Under the pieces are notes generated by a model. It did no database searches. It was not told the DNA's origin and saw nothing but the letters and a program-made list of their open reading frames with translations. A DNA stretch of 64,000 nt from Micromussa lordhowensis. Taxonomy: Eukaryota; Cnidaria; Anthozoa; Scleractinia; Lobophylliidae. The stretch lies in assembly GCA_964020085.1 (NCBI GenBank), contig OZ026598.1:17657201-17721200 (forward strand). Direction: 5' to 3'. Below are positions 10,644 to 23,400 of the stretch, in pieces (the first letter of the stretch is position 1; each line of letters opens with the position of its first letter). The translations under genes were made by a program, and so were the position numbers.

Positions 10644-13600
10644 ATGAACATTACCACAACCTTGGCATGGCTAATTACAGCCCATTTTATCCAGGGGCTC
10701 ATAGGTGAGTTACCCTAGGTAAGCCCCCTCCTAAAGGCCCTTTTGCACTGCAATGACCCAATAACGGTATGACATTTGAGCGGTAATACCCTCAAAACCG
10801 AAGAAAAAGAGTACAGACCTAGAAGAAAATCAAATTTTAAAAGCATGACATGGTAAATAAGATACATTCTCGGTTAAATAAAAAACAAACTCGATGCATT
10901 TATGACTTCCTTCCTTCCTTCCTTCCTTCCTTATACAAGGTAGCTCTCATTTTTAGTGCGAAGTCAGTAGGAGGGACTAATAAGGTTACAATATTGGGAA
11001 AGGTCCTTCAAGTAAGCGAAATGCTTGTACCTGATCGACAACGTGGCTTTCAGATGTCAATATTTTTGTCAATTGGACACCATATGACGACATACTAAAA
11101 GACCTTAACAGAAGTCTGTTAACTTTTTGAGTGGGTGAGGGAGCAAATGAATCCCTCACAGGGTGGGCGAGGCAATTGGCCCTTTGTAATTACTAAGAAA
11201 TTGCCTCTTTCCCACTCCCCAGAATTGTTTTGGGTGCTTATTGTGTTTGGTCATTTACATATTCTAGGGGGTAGTAGAACGTTACATTTTAATCGCAGTA
11301 TTCAGAACAAACACGACGTCGTGTGGGTTTCAAATTCTATACTTAGAGCCAAAACATATCTTTAAAGAGTTCGAAATGGTAAGACATAAGCATCAAGAAG
11401 AGTCAATTGATGGTTAAGAGGACGATAGTGGCTTAGAAGCAATGATATCGTCCTTCGGGTTGCAAGAAGGTTTGAATCTGAATCAAAGGTCTTCCTGAAT
11501 ACATGTAACACAAAGCCGCTCTACGGAACAGTGCGGGCAAGTTTAAAATGGACTTTCTCGTCTACGGTATAGAAAAAACGCTAGTTCAACCGAATGAATC
11601 GCTGATTTAATTAGCGTTCTCTTCTAGAGGAATTGTTTTGGTGTTATCTATATGAACTGTTGCGTTCTCAACGATGGACAACAGCACGCATTTGGACAGC
11701 AATATAAGATTACACTTGGAGAACACTTATATCTAAGTGACTTTTTTCATGAACACGATCTTTACGTCGTTCACCTATTAATTATTACGCAACGTTATAG
11801 ATATTAGCCTTATTGCTGCCGTTAAGTCCAAGCTTGCCGAAGCTTGCTGTTCGGAAACTGACTTAGGAATTTTTTTAGTAACTCTTAGATAATTCAGGCT
11901 TTATTCTAACTAACCACTCTTCCGCGTATCTTCTCTGTATTCAGGTCTTCCAATAGACCGGGAGCTTCTTCGTGTTAAAAGGAAGGGAGGAGCAGAGTTT
12001 GACAACGGCGAGGAAATCATCCACAAAGTACGAAGATCACAAGACGACAAAGAAACTGAGATCAGGCACAAAAGACGATTCTTTGCCCCACACACCACTG
12101 AAGATGAATCGCAGGAAAGTTACAAAACCAAAATGGAGGCGAGATCGTCCCGTTCATCCCGCGAGGATAATGACATCACAGCTAAACGACCCGAGAGATT
12201 TCGACTCAGAATTCAAAAGAGAAGTCAGGACGAAAGCTCTTTGATCAAAGGCGATACCATTTCTGGTTCCGGCAAACAACCAGATGGAGGCACTTCCGGT
12301 TCGGGGTTATGGAGCGGACCCTTTCTACACTCAAAGCGAGATGATAAGCGAAGCATGAGCTCAAATTCACTTGACAGTCTCATTGCCACATTACGGGCGA
12401 TAAGCTCTCTCACTCCAGAGGAAAATGACAATTCAGACAAAGAGATCGATTCGTCAGGATCTGGTTTATGGTTAAAACCAGACAATGCAATCGATGATAA
12501 ACTGCCGCAGTTTTTCAAGGAGGAAGCAAGCTCTGGCAGCGGAGGAGACGCCGAGAAAGCTCTGAACATGTTAAGCGAAACGGCGCAAATGGAACTAAGC
12601 AAAAATGGGGATGATGTCAGCAGCGGCTTAGCAGTAAGCGAACCAGATGTTAGTAGCGAGGAGAAGCAGCCAAAGAACGGCGGGAAATTGCTCCGACGTG
12701 AGGTGAAAAGTGATTCACTGGCGGACGATTTAGTAGCTGCCGCTGAAAACGACGACAAAAATGATGACTCTGAGCAGGAGGATCGGCTGTCTCCGTCATC
12801 AGGATCAGCAGACCAGGAGCAGGAAGCCGAAGATGAAATGTCACAACAGCCAGATGAAGATGACATTAAGACTACACGAGCGTTAGCGGATGCCCTGCTC
12901 CCTGACGCGTTCTTCCGTGTGAAGAGATCGTCTCAAGAAGACGCCATGCTGCTGTCTGAGAGCAACCTAGGTGAAAATGACGCCTTGGTTAGCAACAGTC
13001 TTGTGGCGCGCTTTTACCGCGGCCAAGACACCCTTGCCGACGCACCGGACATTACGGAAGCTTCGGTGGCATCCCTTCCTAGCGAAACCGAAGCTGTTCC
13101 CAGCCCCGATAAACAGGTAAAGCCTGTAAGACGAGAATCGTATTACGATCACTCCGAAGACTTCTCAGAACCAAGAGTTGTGTACACAAGGGAGATAACT
13201 GAGGCCCGCGATCCAATCATAGAGCGGCCAGCAGTCTACTCACAAAGTATGGACGAGAGTGAAATGGATTCGAATTTTGGAGGCGACGATGATGATGACG
13301 ACGACGACGAGGCTACTCTGATGATTCACGAAAGAGAGATAAGAGAAGATGGTACGGTGAAAAATAGAATATTCAGTTTTTGTTTGTGCCAGCAAGGAAA
13401 GATAGGGGGCAACAAGTGAATTTAATGATGTGGGAATGTTTGTAAAGCTGTAAAATAAGATTGTTCAACATTAACAAATAATCAATGGACCCCATCAGGC
13501 GTCTGTGAAGCCGAAGTGATTTTTGTCTGTGGGTCGCCTGTTTGGTGTGTGCACTCGCTATGTAAGTTATTAACTCTTAATCTTTTGACAACCGTTTATA

Positions 13601-15700
13601 GCTTGTCAGAGTCAAGCCTCATTATTCGTACAACTATAAGCAAGAATAACAAGTATAACATATTTACCGCCAAATGCCTACTTTTACTAATGGACAATCG
13701 TCAGCACTAGAGTAAAAAGAGTGCCTTAGCACAAAGAGGCATTCAGTTACATATTTCTTATACACGGATGTCTTATATCTACATAGGATATGTCGGTTGC
13801 TACGAAGACAAGTCTCCTGACCGGGATCTTCCCACAATTCTTTCGGTGCCAAACCTGACTCCGGACTTGTGCCGCAGTGCATGCCAGGGAGCCGGTCACG
13901 CGTATGCCGGAGTGCAGTATGGGTATCTTTGCCGGTGTGGTGACTCGTACGGTAAATACAACAAGGTATCGGATGAGGAGTGCAGTGCAAGGTGTGTTGG
14001 GGATCGCGCTCAGAAATGCGGTGGATTCTGGAGGAGTGCAGTATTTACGACTGGTAAGTGGGATCTACCGCTTTTCAACAGTTGTTATATGGAGCTCGAT
14101 CGGGTCAGGAAAAACACAAAAACAACGAGATTCTGCCACTTGGAATGGTTCTTGGTAAACCAAAGCCCCTCCCCCACATAATTGATAGATTATTATCCTT
14201 ACCCTATTAAAGTTCTCAATGAGATGCACCATTGACCTCAAAAACGTGAGCCGTCAAATTAAGGAAGTTCGTACGTTAAGTTGACGAGATCACATCTGCC
14301 GGGCGCGACAAATGGGCTTAATATCTACCCACTATAGGTGATATAATCGAGGGTTCCATGGATAAAAATGAAACTTAAACCCAAAAATTGCCAAATGACA
14401 TTTGTAACTTATTGCCGCTTTTACATGAGGGTCTTAACGAGTTAACCTGTTAAGGGTACAATGGACAGTCGACCTTCATAAGCTCGCCACCTTAATGTGA
14501 CCTGCTTAAGGACAGCAGACCATCAATTTTCCCCCTGGGTAACGTTCTTTGCGGTTTTGATGAAAACTAATGCCATACTGTACGTTATTATTTTTCCCCA
14601 TTTCTCCCTTACACAGCCGGAGCACTGCAGCCCTCAAAGCGCGGGAACTTCTTCCACATTGAAAGCGTTCAGCCAATGACAGAAGGTATGGTGCTCACAT
14701 TCTCACATTCTACTGTCCACAACTTGACAGGACTAGGGTTATAAAGTTTCTTTTTCGCTGAGCCGTTCTTTTTTTATCACAGATATCTTTGACATACCAC
14801 GCAGTGAAATCGCCTCAGGGAACCACGACGCACAGGAACACCAATCATCAACAATAACAGAAACTTCGCACGTGATAGGGTCGGCACCACCAGCTCCTGA
14901 GCTACCAGCATCACCTGCCCTGGAAGCTACCACGTCGGAGTCATCAGGAGCATATATTCAGGAGATACACCGTGAAACATCCCTCCAAGAATCTCCCGTG
15001 CCATCAATCCCTGCGCAAACCGTCAAACAGGAGGATTCTGCTGCGCATGCCTCAGGTGACTCTACTCCGCTTACTCCTGAGCCTGAAACTGCAAATGACC
15101 CCACACCTGCGCATACTCCCGAGATCATGTCGGAGCCAGGGATCTCACCTAAGTCTCCTTCTCAAGGTTCTGTCTCATCAGAATCTAAACCGTCTCTTGA
15201 TTCGCACGCTGTAGCCAACAACCAGCCACCGAAAATTGTTCGCCCTGAGAACAATCAAGCACCCCAAGGTACCCATGGGAGCCAGCTTGTGTATCTGCAT
15301 CAGCAGCAAGACATATTATCCAAGCCGACCCCGAAAGCAGTCATCGCTGTGGCTCCTGGGAAGGTGGAAGCAGGAAGTAAGTTTCCAAAATTTTAGATCT
15401 TAGCAAAAGCTGAAGTGCACGTGTAACCAAACTGTACTAGACTTCCGTGAGGGCTAATTTGCAAACTTCAATTCCAAAGGTTTTAGAAGAAAGAATGCTG
15501 ACTGAACGATAAATAAACTCGTGCCATGTTTCATCACATGAAATCTTTCTTTTCGTTTCTCTTTAAGCTCTAGCATACACGGGAACAATCAAGCTAAAAC
15601 AAAGCTGGCTGGATCAGTTTGAGGATGGAAATAGTGCGGAGTCCAAAATTCTAACGGGGAATATCGAGCAAGCGGTAAGATTGACCGTTTTACCTCCTTC

Positions 15701-15781
<81 letters not shown>

Positions 15782-18536
15782 CGCAGTTACAACACAACAA
15801 TGATTTTTGCTTCTTGTGACGCAGTCCTGTAAATAAATATCTTATTTTCATCTCCTGCAGATGTTACGCATTTTTATGTTGACTAACTGACAAGGCAATA
15901 AATAAACGTCAAAAAAAGGAAAAACAAAAACAAACGTTTGCTCATTATAGGGTTGACAATTGGCCACGGCCAAAATGTCATTCGGCGTCAATCGGTAACA
16001 AAACCATCACCAATTTCTGCTGCCCATGGCTAAAGTGTAACCATTAACAGTAACTACTTATTTCTTTAATTCGAATTGGTAATGCGATGTATGAGCGTTT
16101 TGTGGTTCTGTCTGATGATTAGATTTTTCCATGATGATAGAAAGACTCTCTTTATGCATACTCTATTATGGTTATGTTCAAGTTAACTAATCACATTCAC
16201 TTTGTTCCACAGTTTAAGCGCATATTCAAGAATGAGCCCAAATTTGTCAATGCTGAGGTGGTAGGATTTAGGTGAGACACTGTCGAGAAAATCGATTTAA
16301 CAAATAGATTCCATGTTGCCGTGTGAGTGTTCAGTAAAGATCACAGATGACGTCAAAATGTGGTAAGAAAAAAAATGGCTCACGAGCCGTTAGTTGAGCG
16401 CGTCACTGATGTTCTCAACAGATTTTGACGTCTTCTGTGATCTATTACTGAACAGACGGTCGGCAACATGGAATCTATCTGTTTTATATAATAAAGAAAA
16501 AAAATAATGTTAATGACGTCATCTAGACGTTTGTCCTTCAATAGATCATAAGAGTCTAACTGTAAGAACCAATCAAAATGTGAGAATAAGTTTACTTATG
16601 TTATAAACGCAAGAAGAGTGAAAATGAAATGAAATATCATATAATGTAATACTATACAGTGCAGCAAAATATTAATTCTATGCGCTGTTTTTTTCTTTTC
16701 ATTACTAAAATCGTACATTTAAAACAAATGTGCATTTTGATTGGCCACAGGCTGCTTGATCAAGTGAATTGACAGCAAGTCACAAAAGAAAAACCGTGAG
16801 ATCGGCACGCCACTTGAAATACGGGGATTAAAATCTCTCATTCTCAGAGATCCAGGTAGTCTGGTCAGAAAGAAGTCAAGCGAATGAACACAATGAGAAC
16901 AAAAGCTTGTAAACTTTTGTTCGTACTGCTTTCGCCCGTTTAACGTTTACATAGTTTTCTCAAACTCATTAAAAGTCTGATCTTAATTAGCATAGATTTT
17001 GTACGATATTACTTCATCAGAATCAATGGGAACGCATTCCGAAGTTATCAGAAGATTCACAGGAATTAACTACCTATTATAAAGTTGTTAAAAACAAAGC
17101 AATGAATCACCACAACAACAACGTCTATGTATAAGTCCAGATTTGACAGCTAGTTTGAAATTGTTCACTCACTGAAGACCAATCTTTGAGGCCTTTCAAA
17201 TTCTATTTCGTTGTTTCATCAAGTGATATGAGAAAGAACGAAGCATAAAGCTTCGACCGCTTCGTATCCATGGTTGTTTGAAATTTTGAATATACTTCAT
17301 GTAAGTAGTTGCAAAATGTGTCACATTTTGTGATGTATTATATGAAACAAAACAAAAAACGCAAACAAACTCTCGAGAGTGCGCAGTACGGACTGGAGAT
17401 CATCTTTAAAACAATAACATTTTAACAGTTATCCATGCATTTTATCCCTTAGGGAGGGGTTGGTGAAACACAACCCCAACACCATTCGAAAAGTGATAGC
17501 ACCTTTCATCTTAACGTTCAAGAATGGCGCCAAAGGCATCAAAGAAACGTTGAGGAACATGGTACAGAACTTGGGGAAACTGGACGACATGCCGGTCTAC
17601 AAAGATTCCCTTCAAATAGCTGGTTAGTAAACAACATAAAGTGATATTAGAGGGCAAGTAAATTCAGTTTCATTGGAAGACCGTTTTTGAGGAATTTTCG
17701 AGCCTGCGGTATCAATCAGAAGGGACGTTATAAGGAACATGGCACATTTTGTGGCGCCATGCTCACGTGAGAAATTTTCGGAGTTAGCAATTTTTAATAC
17801 AGGATTTCTTGAAGCTAATGGTGAAAAACGTTCTGCTGAATGAAGGGATGGAGACAGAGGGCGAGGCTGAAGAAACCTTTTTAGACCCAAGGTTAGCACC
17901 AACTATTTCCTTAGCTTATTACAGGTATTAATGATATATAAATTTCTTTTAATTTGAAGAGTACGGTAATTCACCAGCTGCCGAGAAGGCAAAGACTGTA
18001 AACGAGATGAGCAAAGTTAAACACGATGACCAGGATCAGAAGCGAAGTGCTGTGAACGTTCCAAGTAAGAAATGATTAGTTCAAAGAACATTAGTAACCA
18101 GTTTTTGAAAAGAAAGTTAACAAAAACAACAAATCGTAACTGTGCTTTGTTACTTTCTACGCATGGATTCTTGCTGCAAGACAAAAAGCCGGATTTCAAC
18201 TAAATTTCAGACAGATGTCTAGTCCTCGCTGGTTCACCGTTTGGAACCTTTTGGAGTTACCCTTCTCCTACACCTTAGCCAATCTAGCTCCAGTTTTTCG
18301 TGGAAACAGACTGGATGCTATCAAGATTATAATTCTATGTACCTGCAAAAGCTCATAGCGCCATTTGGTACGAATGTGGTCACAATCCGCCGTCTGAAAT
18401 TCTGAAATAAATCGTGTAGTGATTTCGGTGTTTTTTTTTTTGAACAAATGAATTTAGACTAATTTCGGATCTTTCTTTTTCAGACGGTGGTGTTGATCCG
18501 TTTCTTAAAGGCATCTTTAGTCAAATTTCGACGTGA
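10644..18536 (+). CDS. Secreted WSC-SEA acidic proteoglycan-like protein (10 exons, ~963 aa)
   Basis: Exons: 10644-10704, 11945-13351, 13787-14053, 14617-14685, 14783-15376, 15568-15674, 16213-16271, 17453-17622, 17960-18064, 18484-18536; all junctions are GT-AG and phases are consistent. Exon 1 encodes a signal peptide (MNITTTLAWLITAHFIQGLI). Residues ~22-489 (exon 2) are acidic and low-complexity, with RVKR, RHKRR, QKR and RVKRS dibasic/furin-type sites, four SGSG motifs (two as SGSGLW), one SSGSAD and an eight-Asp run. Residues ~490-578 form a WSC carbohydrate-binding module (YVGCYEDK start, then CRSACQGAG, CRCGDSYG, CSARCVG and KCGG). A Pro/Ser/Thr-rich mucin-like linker follows to ~799. 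Residues ~800-911 are SEA-like (YTGTIKLKQSW, FVNAEVVGFREG, TFKNGAK). No transmembrane helix follows. Likely an extracellular matrix or mucus component carrying glycosaminoglycan chains; this role is inferred. An upstream 5' UTR exon is implied by the acceptor at 10630. The C-terminus is uncertain (see alternative acceptor). Confidence 0.85.
15702..15780. repeat. (AAT)n microsatellite
   Basis: About 26 uninterrupted ATA/AAT trinucleotides in the intron between the first two SEA exons. Confidence 0.97.
16300..16484. mobile_element. MITE with ~60-bp inverted ends
   Basis: The left end AAATAGATTCCATGTTGCCG through GATCACAGATGACGTCAAAATG is repeated inverted on the right (TTTTGACGTCTTCTGTGATC to CGGCAACATGGAATCTATCT). 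The middle is short and non-coding. It sits in an intron of the WSC-SEA gene, 29 bp after a splice donor. Confidence 0.85.
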
Positions 18537-18747
18537 CAACGTTAATTCTATCAAAGTTTCTAGTTCAGGTAAGGAATGGTCCCTAATCGAAATGACCCAT
18601 TCTTTAGGTGACGTTAGCTGCTATCCATGATTCGTGCACTCATTGTTAACTTTTTTTCAGAGAAACCATACACCTTACAGCTTTTTCTGATGAAAGACTT
18701 CTTTGGAAAGAAGAAAAGAGCCACACGAGCATTAACGCACTAAATAC
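18505..18747 (+). other. Alternative 3' end of the WSC-SEA gene (alternate acceptor and last intron)
   Basis: A donor at 18569 (TTCAG|GTAAGG) and an acceptor ending at 18660 (TTTTTTTCAG) define a clean 92-bp intron beyond the TGA at 18534. The alternate acceptor ATCTTTAG, ending at about 18520, would enter exon 10 in the other frame. That frame stays open across this intron (KFRRDNVNSIKVSSS, then EKPYTLQLFLMKDFF) to a TAA near 18742. So two C-termini are possible; which is used cannot be decided from sequence. Confidence 0.5.
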
Positions 18748-18962
18748 TGAGTTGTCCAAGAATGGCCTGCACAACAGCAACATTTAACGCTACAAAATTA
18801 AAATCGTCTTTGCTTTCGATTTCAGAAACTATAAGAAAAAACGTACGTAAAAGGTGAACAAGTTGACCTTCTAAAGGACTGAACTTCAGAGGAAACTTTT
18901 CTTACGTCGAACCTCAATCAGGCATTGTTTTTTTAAGTGGCATACAATAGCTGAGTATAACG

Positions 18963-18968
18963 AATAAA
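18963..18968 (+). terminator. Polyadenylation signal of the WSC-SEA gene
   Basis: AATAAA about 430 bp downstream of the predicted stop, before the convergent neighbour and a truncated transposon. Confidence 0.5.
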
Positions 18969-19184
18969 AGGAGTCTAGTGATAGCTGAGAAGACAGAACT
19001 GGGATAATTTTTACGTTTACTCTGTACATTTTAAAACATAGTAAAACAGAAGGAGAACAACTTTGTCATTTGTGTGAGTGTTTAATTATTTCAACAAAGT
19101 CAGGTTGACGGTAAATGAAAGAACAGCTAGAAGTGCAGCTTGCATCCACATTGTAAATAAGTAACTTAGAATAAACTTCTAATG

Positions 19185-19710
19185 CAGTCGAACCTCCAGT
19201 AACGACGGCCTCTCTATAACGGCTACTTTTTTTTTGGACCAGGCGGAAGGTCCATACATTCACTCTTATTTTCACCTCTCTACAACGAAAACGGCCACTA
19301 AAACGCCTCCCAACCGGCCAAAATAACCTCTCGAAAACGGCCAGTTTATCAACAACTGACAAACTGTGAATACAAAACCTCATTTTGTATTGAAAAGGTC
19401 ACGAAACTTGGTCTGGGCGCGTCGTTGATCTCTGTTTCTGACAAGGTTCTGTTTTAACATTGATACGTTACGATTTATACATGCTAAAATAAGCATTTTT
19501 TATAAAAAAAATGTTGCAAACCAGGGAAAAAAACAAACAGAAACAGGTGTCGTATTTCACCCCCTACCTCCCCATAAACGGCCACCTCTCTACAACCGCT
19601 ACTTTCCTCGTTGTTCCTCGGTCGCTGTGGAGAGGTGTGACCAAGTGCCGTTTCCGAAGAATCCAAACACTTGAAAGAGACTGTTTCGGAGACTGTTCGA
19701 AGAAAGTGAG
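19185..19710. mobile_element. Truncated pogo/Tigger-like DNA transposon fragment
   Basis: Starts with CAGTCGAACCTCCAGTAACG, a Tigger-type terminal repeat style, followed by repeated short phrases (CTCTCTACAACG, AACGGCCAC) in 19210-19330 and 19560-19600. No matching right terminus was found, so it is a fragment or a rearranged copy. It fills most of the convergent intergenic space before the WRAP73 3' end. Confidence 0.45.
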
Positions 19711-19844
19711 AGGAGCGTGAGACGAATTGTCATTGTACCACCACTGTTTCCCAAGAACATACCTTACAGTCAATAATGTAAGAGGCCGAACATATTGTAA
19801 TCCACTTAGTCGCTTCTGATCAGTTTAAATTCGAAGAATCAGTC

Positions 19845-19851
19845 TTTTATT
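19845..19851 (-). terminator. Possible WRAP73 polyadenylation signal
   Basis: TTTTATT on plus reads AATAAAA on minus, ~600 bp beyond the WRAP73 stop codon. A nearer signal was not noticed; the UTR end is unconfirmed. Confidence 0.3.
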
Positions 19852-20450
19852 GGTAAAATGATTATATTCATATTAAAACAGAAGCGAAACATTCCCATTC
19901 TCATTCTTAATCCAAGTTGCGCTAAGCAGCACAAAAGACCGCAAAAAAAGACAGATTCAAAACAAAACAAAACATGACCAGGTAAGAAACACTCCATTGC
20001 AACTTCACATACGAACAAACGATTACAAACTGGAAATCCTGTTTTTCAAGGTCAATAGTTTTTTGTTTTGTTTTTGTTTTGACAAGGGGTTGACAGTTCT
20101 TGACAAATGCTTATCGCAACACATCTGTCAACATCTTTTTTACGTACATTTGATCGAACACAGCGGGCATACCATTTGTTTTCTATACATCTAAGTTACA
20201 ACTGGTCTACAATGTTCCATACTAGTACTGTACAATACATCAAAAGGCAGCCTTCTTCTAAATATATATATTTACGCCAGGCCACTGTTGTAAAGTAAGG
20301 TGCCATATACTTTGTAGCACATTACAGGGACAAATGGTAGCCGGCTACATGAAGGTTTTCATTGCGTAATTCATTTTGCAGAACTAAGTCATTTTGTAGA
20401 CTGACTTTCTGCGTATACCGTACCACAAGGAATTGTCGTCAAACTAAACG

Positions 20451-23400
20451 TTATGTCCTTGGGTCTGACAGGAAGCAAAGACACATATGGTCTTTTCCTA
20501 GTAGCATGAGAATGTTGCCATCAGGGTGGAACTGTAGGGACGTGATTTGGAACGTCGCTGAAATGAAGCCACACAATTGACGGTATCAAAATCATTGAAT
20601 GCGACGCAATGAAGATCAAAGCAGAAATACAACGCTTTTACGGCTTATAGGCAACAAATACCAAGTGCAATTACATGTACTATGGGGAGTAGCGTCAAAG
20701 AGCTTGGAACGAGGGAGGGATAGAAGGGGGAAGGGGGTACAAAGGAGAAGACACGATTTTTCCGTCTACTCTTCCTCAGCCCAATATTTCATGTCCAAGA
20801 AGGACGAGCGAGAGATTGGAGACGAGGAAACCAGGTAGGTGTTAACAGATACAGGAACACTATTAAGATTTGACTGAAAAAAGACAAACAAACAAACAAA
20901 GAAATGTTCTTACCTTCTGTAGGTACAACCACTGACACACAGCCCGCAGGGGACCACATGTATAACTTGTTATTCGCAGTACAAATTGCAAGGCGTGGCT
21001 GTTTAGGATCCCACTGGAACGCTACGACATACAGAGATTGAAATAAATCAGATTTAACTAGGTTCTCAAAACAAGCTAAAAACATTTTAGAAATCGCTAT
21101 TACAGCTTTCAAAACAGCTGCAAAAGAACATGTTTTGATTTTTGAGTTCAATCGTTCGGAGACGTTTCGCCTTTAAACAACTCTGTACAGACAGACTAAA
21201 ACTGAAATCAAAGGCAATCAGCACAAACCTCTCACAGGACTGGACTGTAGTAACATTGCTGAGAGACATAACTTGGAAACTTCCCACAACCAAACAGCGT
21301 TCGGCATACTGTCTGCAAAAGCGACAGAGAGGGTTAAAAAAGTTAAAAAAAAAACAATTATAATAATCGAGTAGGCTCCATTTCCGCATTGTTCTCGAGT
21401 CCAGTCCGCGTTCTTCTCTGCCTAGTTCCTGTACGGTCTTCTCCCAGGGCTTCAATGTCAATTGATTTCGGTGACTCGGACCAGGTGACACGAAAAGGAC
21501 TGACCGAGGAGAAATATCGAGGCCTAGGAGCTAGGCAGTGTTCCTCCCTGAAACGAGTGGAGGAGTGCGGACTCCTTTCACGAACACACTTCATCTCTAT
21601 TTCCCATACTTTTCAATGTGTGGATAAACGGGTTAAAGAAGTCCACGCGTTTTAAAGAATTCCAAACTTTTTGGCTCGGCACAAAAAGCATGGGTTTCTC
21701 ACCGTTTGCTTCACTATAGGTAAAGTCTGCATACGAGCCAAGTGGCCCATCAGGCCGGAGCTTATCCCGGTTTCCCTAGCATGAAGCGACTAGAAATATT
21801 TCTACTCCCCCCTGGATGGGATGCCCCCAGCATTAAATTCACCGGTATCTGTTTATACACCTGGGTGGAGAGAGGCACCGTGAGAGTAAAGTGTCTTGCC
21901 TAAGAACACAACACAATGTCCCAGGCCAGGGCTCGAACCCGGAGCGCTCGCTCCGGAGTCGAGCGCACTAACCATGAGGCCACCGCGCCTCCCCTACAAT
22001 CTTGGACAGTATAAAATGGAACAATTAACCCCCCTCCCCCCCTAAGCAATGATGAAGACGCGCGAAGAGCAAAGCGCGCCATTTTGGCATCATTGAAATG
22101 GGGGGGAGGGGTGGTCCAGATGTTCCATTTATTTTGTCCAAGATTGTATACAGGCTCTGAACGTCACGAAACAATAGGAGCGGGTAATTAGATAGCCATC
22201 TATCAACTTGTTTAACGTGATTAAACACAAGTCTCTGACGCAGTCACGCGCGTCATCTGTTTACTGTGTGCACTCTACGTTAAGGTATTACACAAGGGAT
22301 ATTTTCGGCAACAGGGAGAATATATAACCGTGAAATTGTTATGTTACTTTCGGAAATAGCAGTGCAAGTGCTAAAGAACATTGTCATTATAGAAGAATAT
22401 CTCACAACATGCCAGGGAGAAAAAGAATACCCGAGGAAACAAAGGCTACAATTAGAGCGCTAAAAAGCACAACAACTCTCACGCTAGAAGAAATTGCTCT
22501 ACGATGCAGAATTTCCAGAACAAGTGTGCAACGCATAGCTAGCACAGAGGACAAAGTGCCAATGAAACGTAGAAAGTTTTGTGCAAGGAAGAAAAAACTC
22601 ACTCCAGAACAAGAGGCATTAATTCTTAGAAGTATAGTAGAACTAAGAGACCAAGAGGGCTCATTTTCCTCACGTCGTCTGATGGAGCGGACAGGAATTC
22701 ATCACGTCACCGACCGAACCGTTAGGCGTTTACTAAATAGAAATGATTACTTCTTCCTTCAGGCACGCAAAAAGGGGCTTATGAGCCAGAGGGACAAAGA
22801 CCAGAGAGTAGAGTTTGCCCGAAAAATGCAAGCAGAATACTCCCCGAGTGTTTGGACAGACTCCGTTGCTTTCTACTTGGATGGTGTCTCATTCGTGTAC
22901 AAGACTAATCCACTGGACCAAGCGCGAGCTCCCAAAGGGAGAGTATGGAGGAAAAGATCTGAAGGCCTCACACAAGGGTGTTTGGCAAAAGGCAGTAAAT
23001 CTGGAACGGGAGGAAAAGTGGCCAAGTTCATGGTAGCAATAAGTCACGGCAAAGGGGTGCTTGTTTGTGAAAGATACGAAAAACTGGATGGAAACTACTT
23101 CGCATCTTTTATTGACCAGCATTTCAACACAATGTTTGAACGAGCATGCAAAGGACTGAGTCGACTGTGGCTGCAAGACGGTGATCCTTCACAAAACAGC
23201 AAAGCAGCCCGTAACGCTATGCCCCGTTGCCATTCTGAACTTTTAAAAATCCCACCGCGAAGTCCAGACTTGAATCCGGTAGAGAACATATTCCACATTG
23301 TCTCTAAGAAGTTGGCGAAAGATGCGCTTGAAAGAGGCATAACGCGTGAATCATATGAACAGTTTTGTGAAAGGGTACGGAGAACGATTAGTGGTATTTC

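Noticed and set aside
12225..12866. 213-codon Ser-rich open frame on the minus strand
   Set aside because: Antisense shadow of exon 2 of the WSC-SEA gene; Ser richness mirrors its acidic Glu/Asp/Ser codons.
18600..18610. TTTAGGTGACG as an extra splice site pair in the WSC-SEA 3' region
   Set aside because: The donor at 18569 and acceptor at 18660 are stronger and maintain an open frame; no exon is needed here.
21900..21994. Possible true tRNA gene (A- and B-box visible)
   Set aside because: No acceptor-stem pairing and a long non-tRNA body follows; it is a SINE head.
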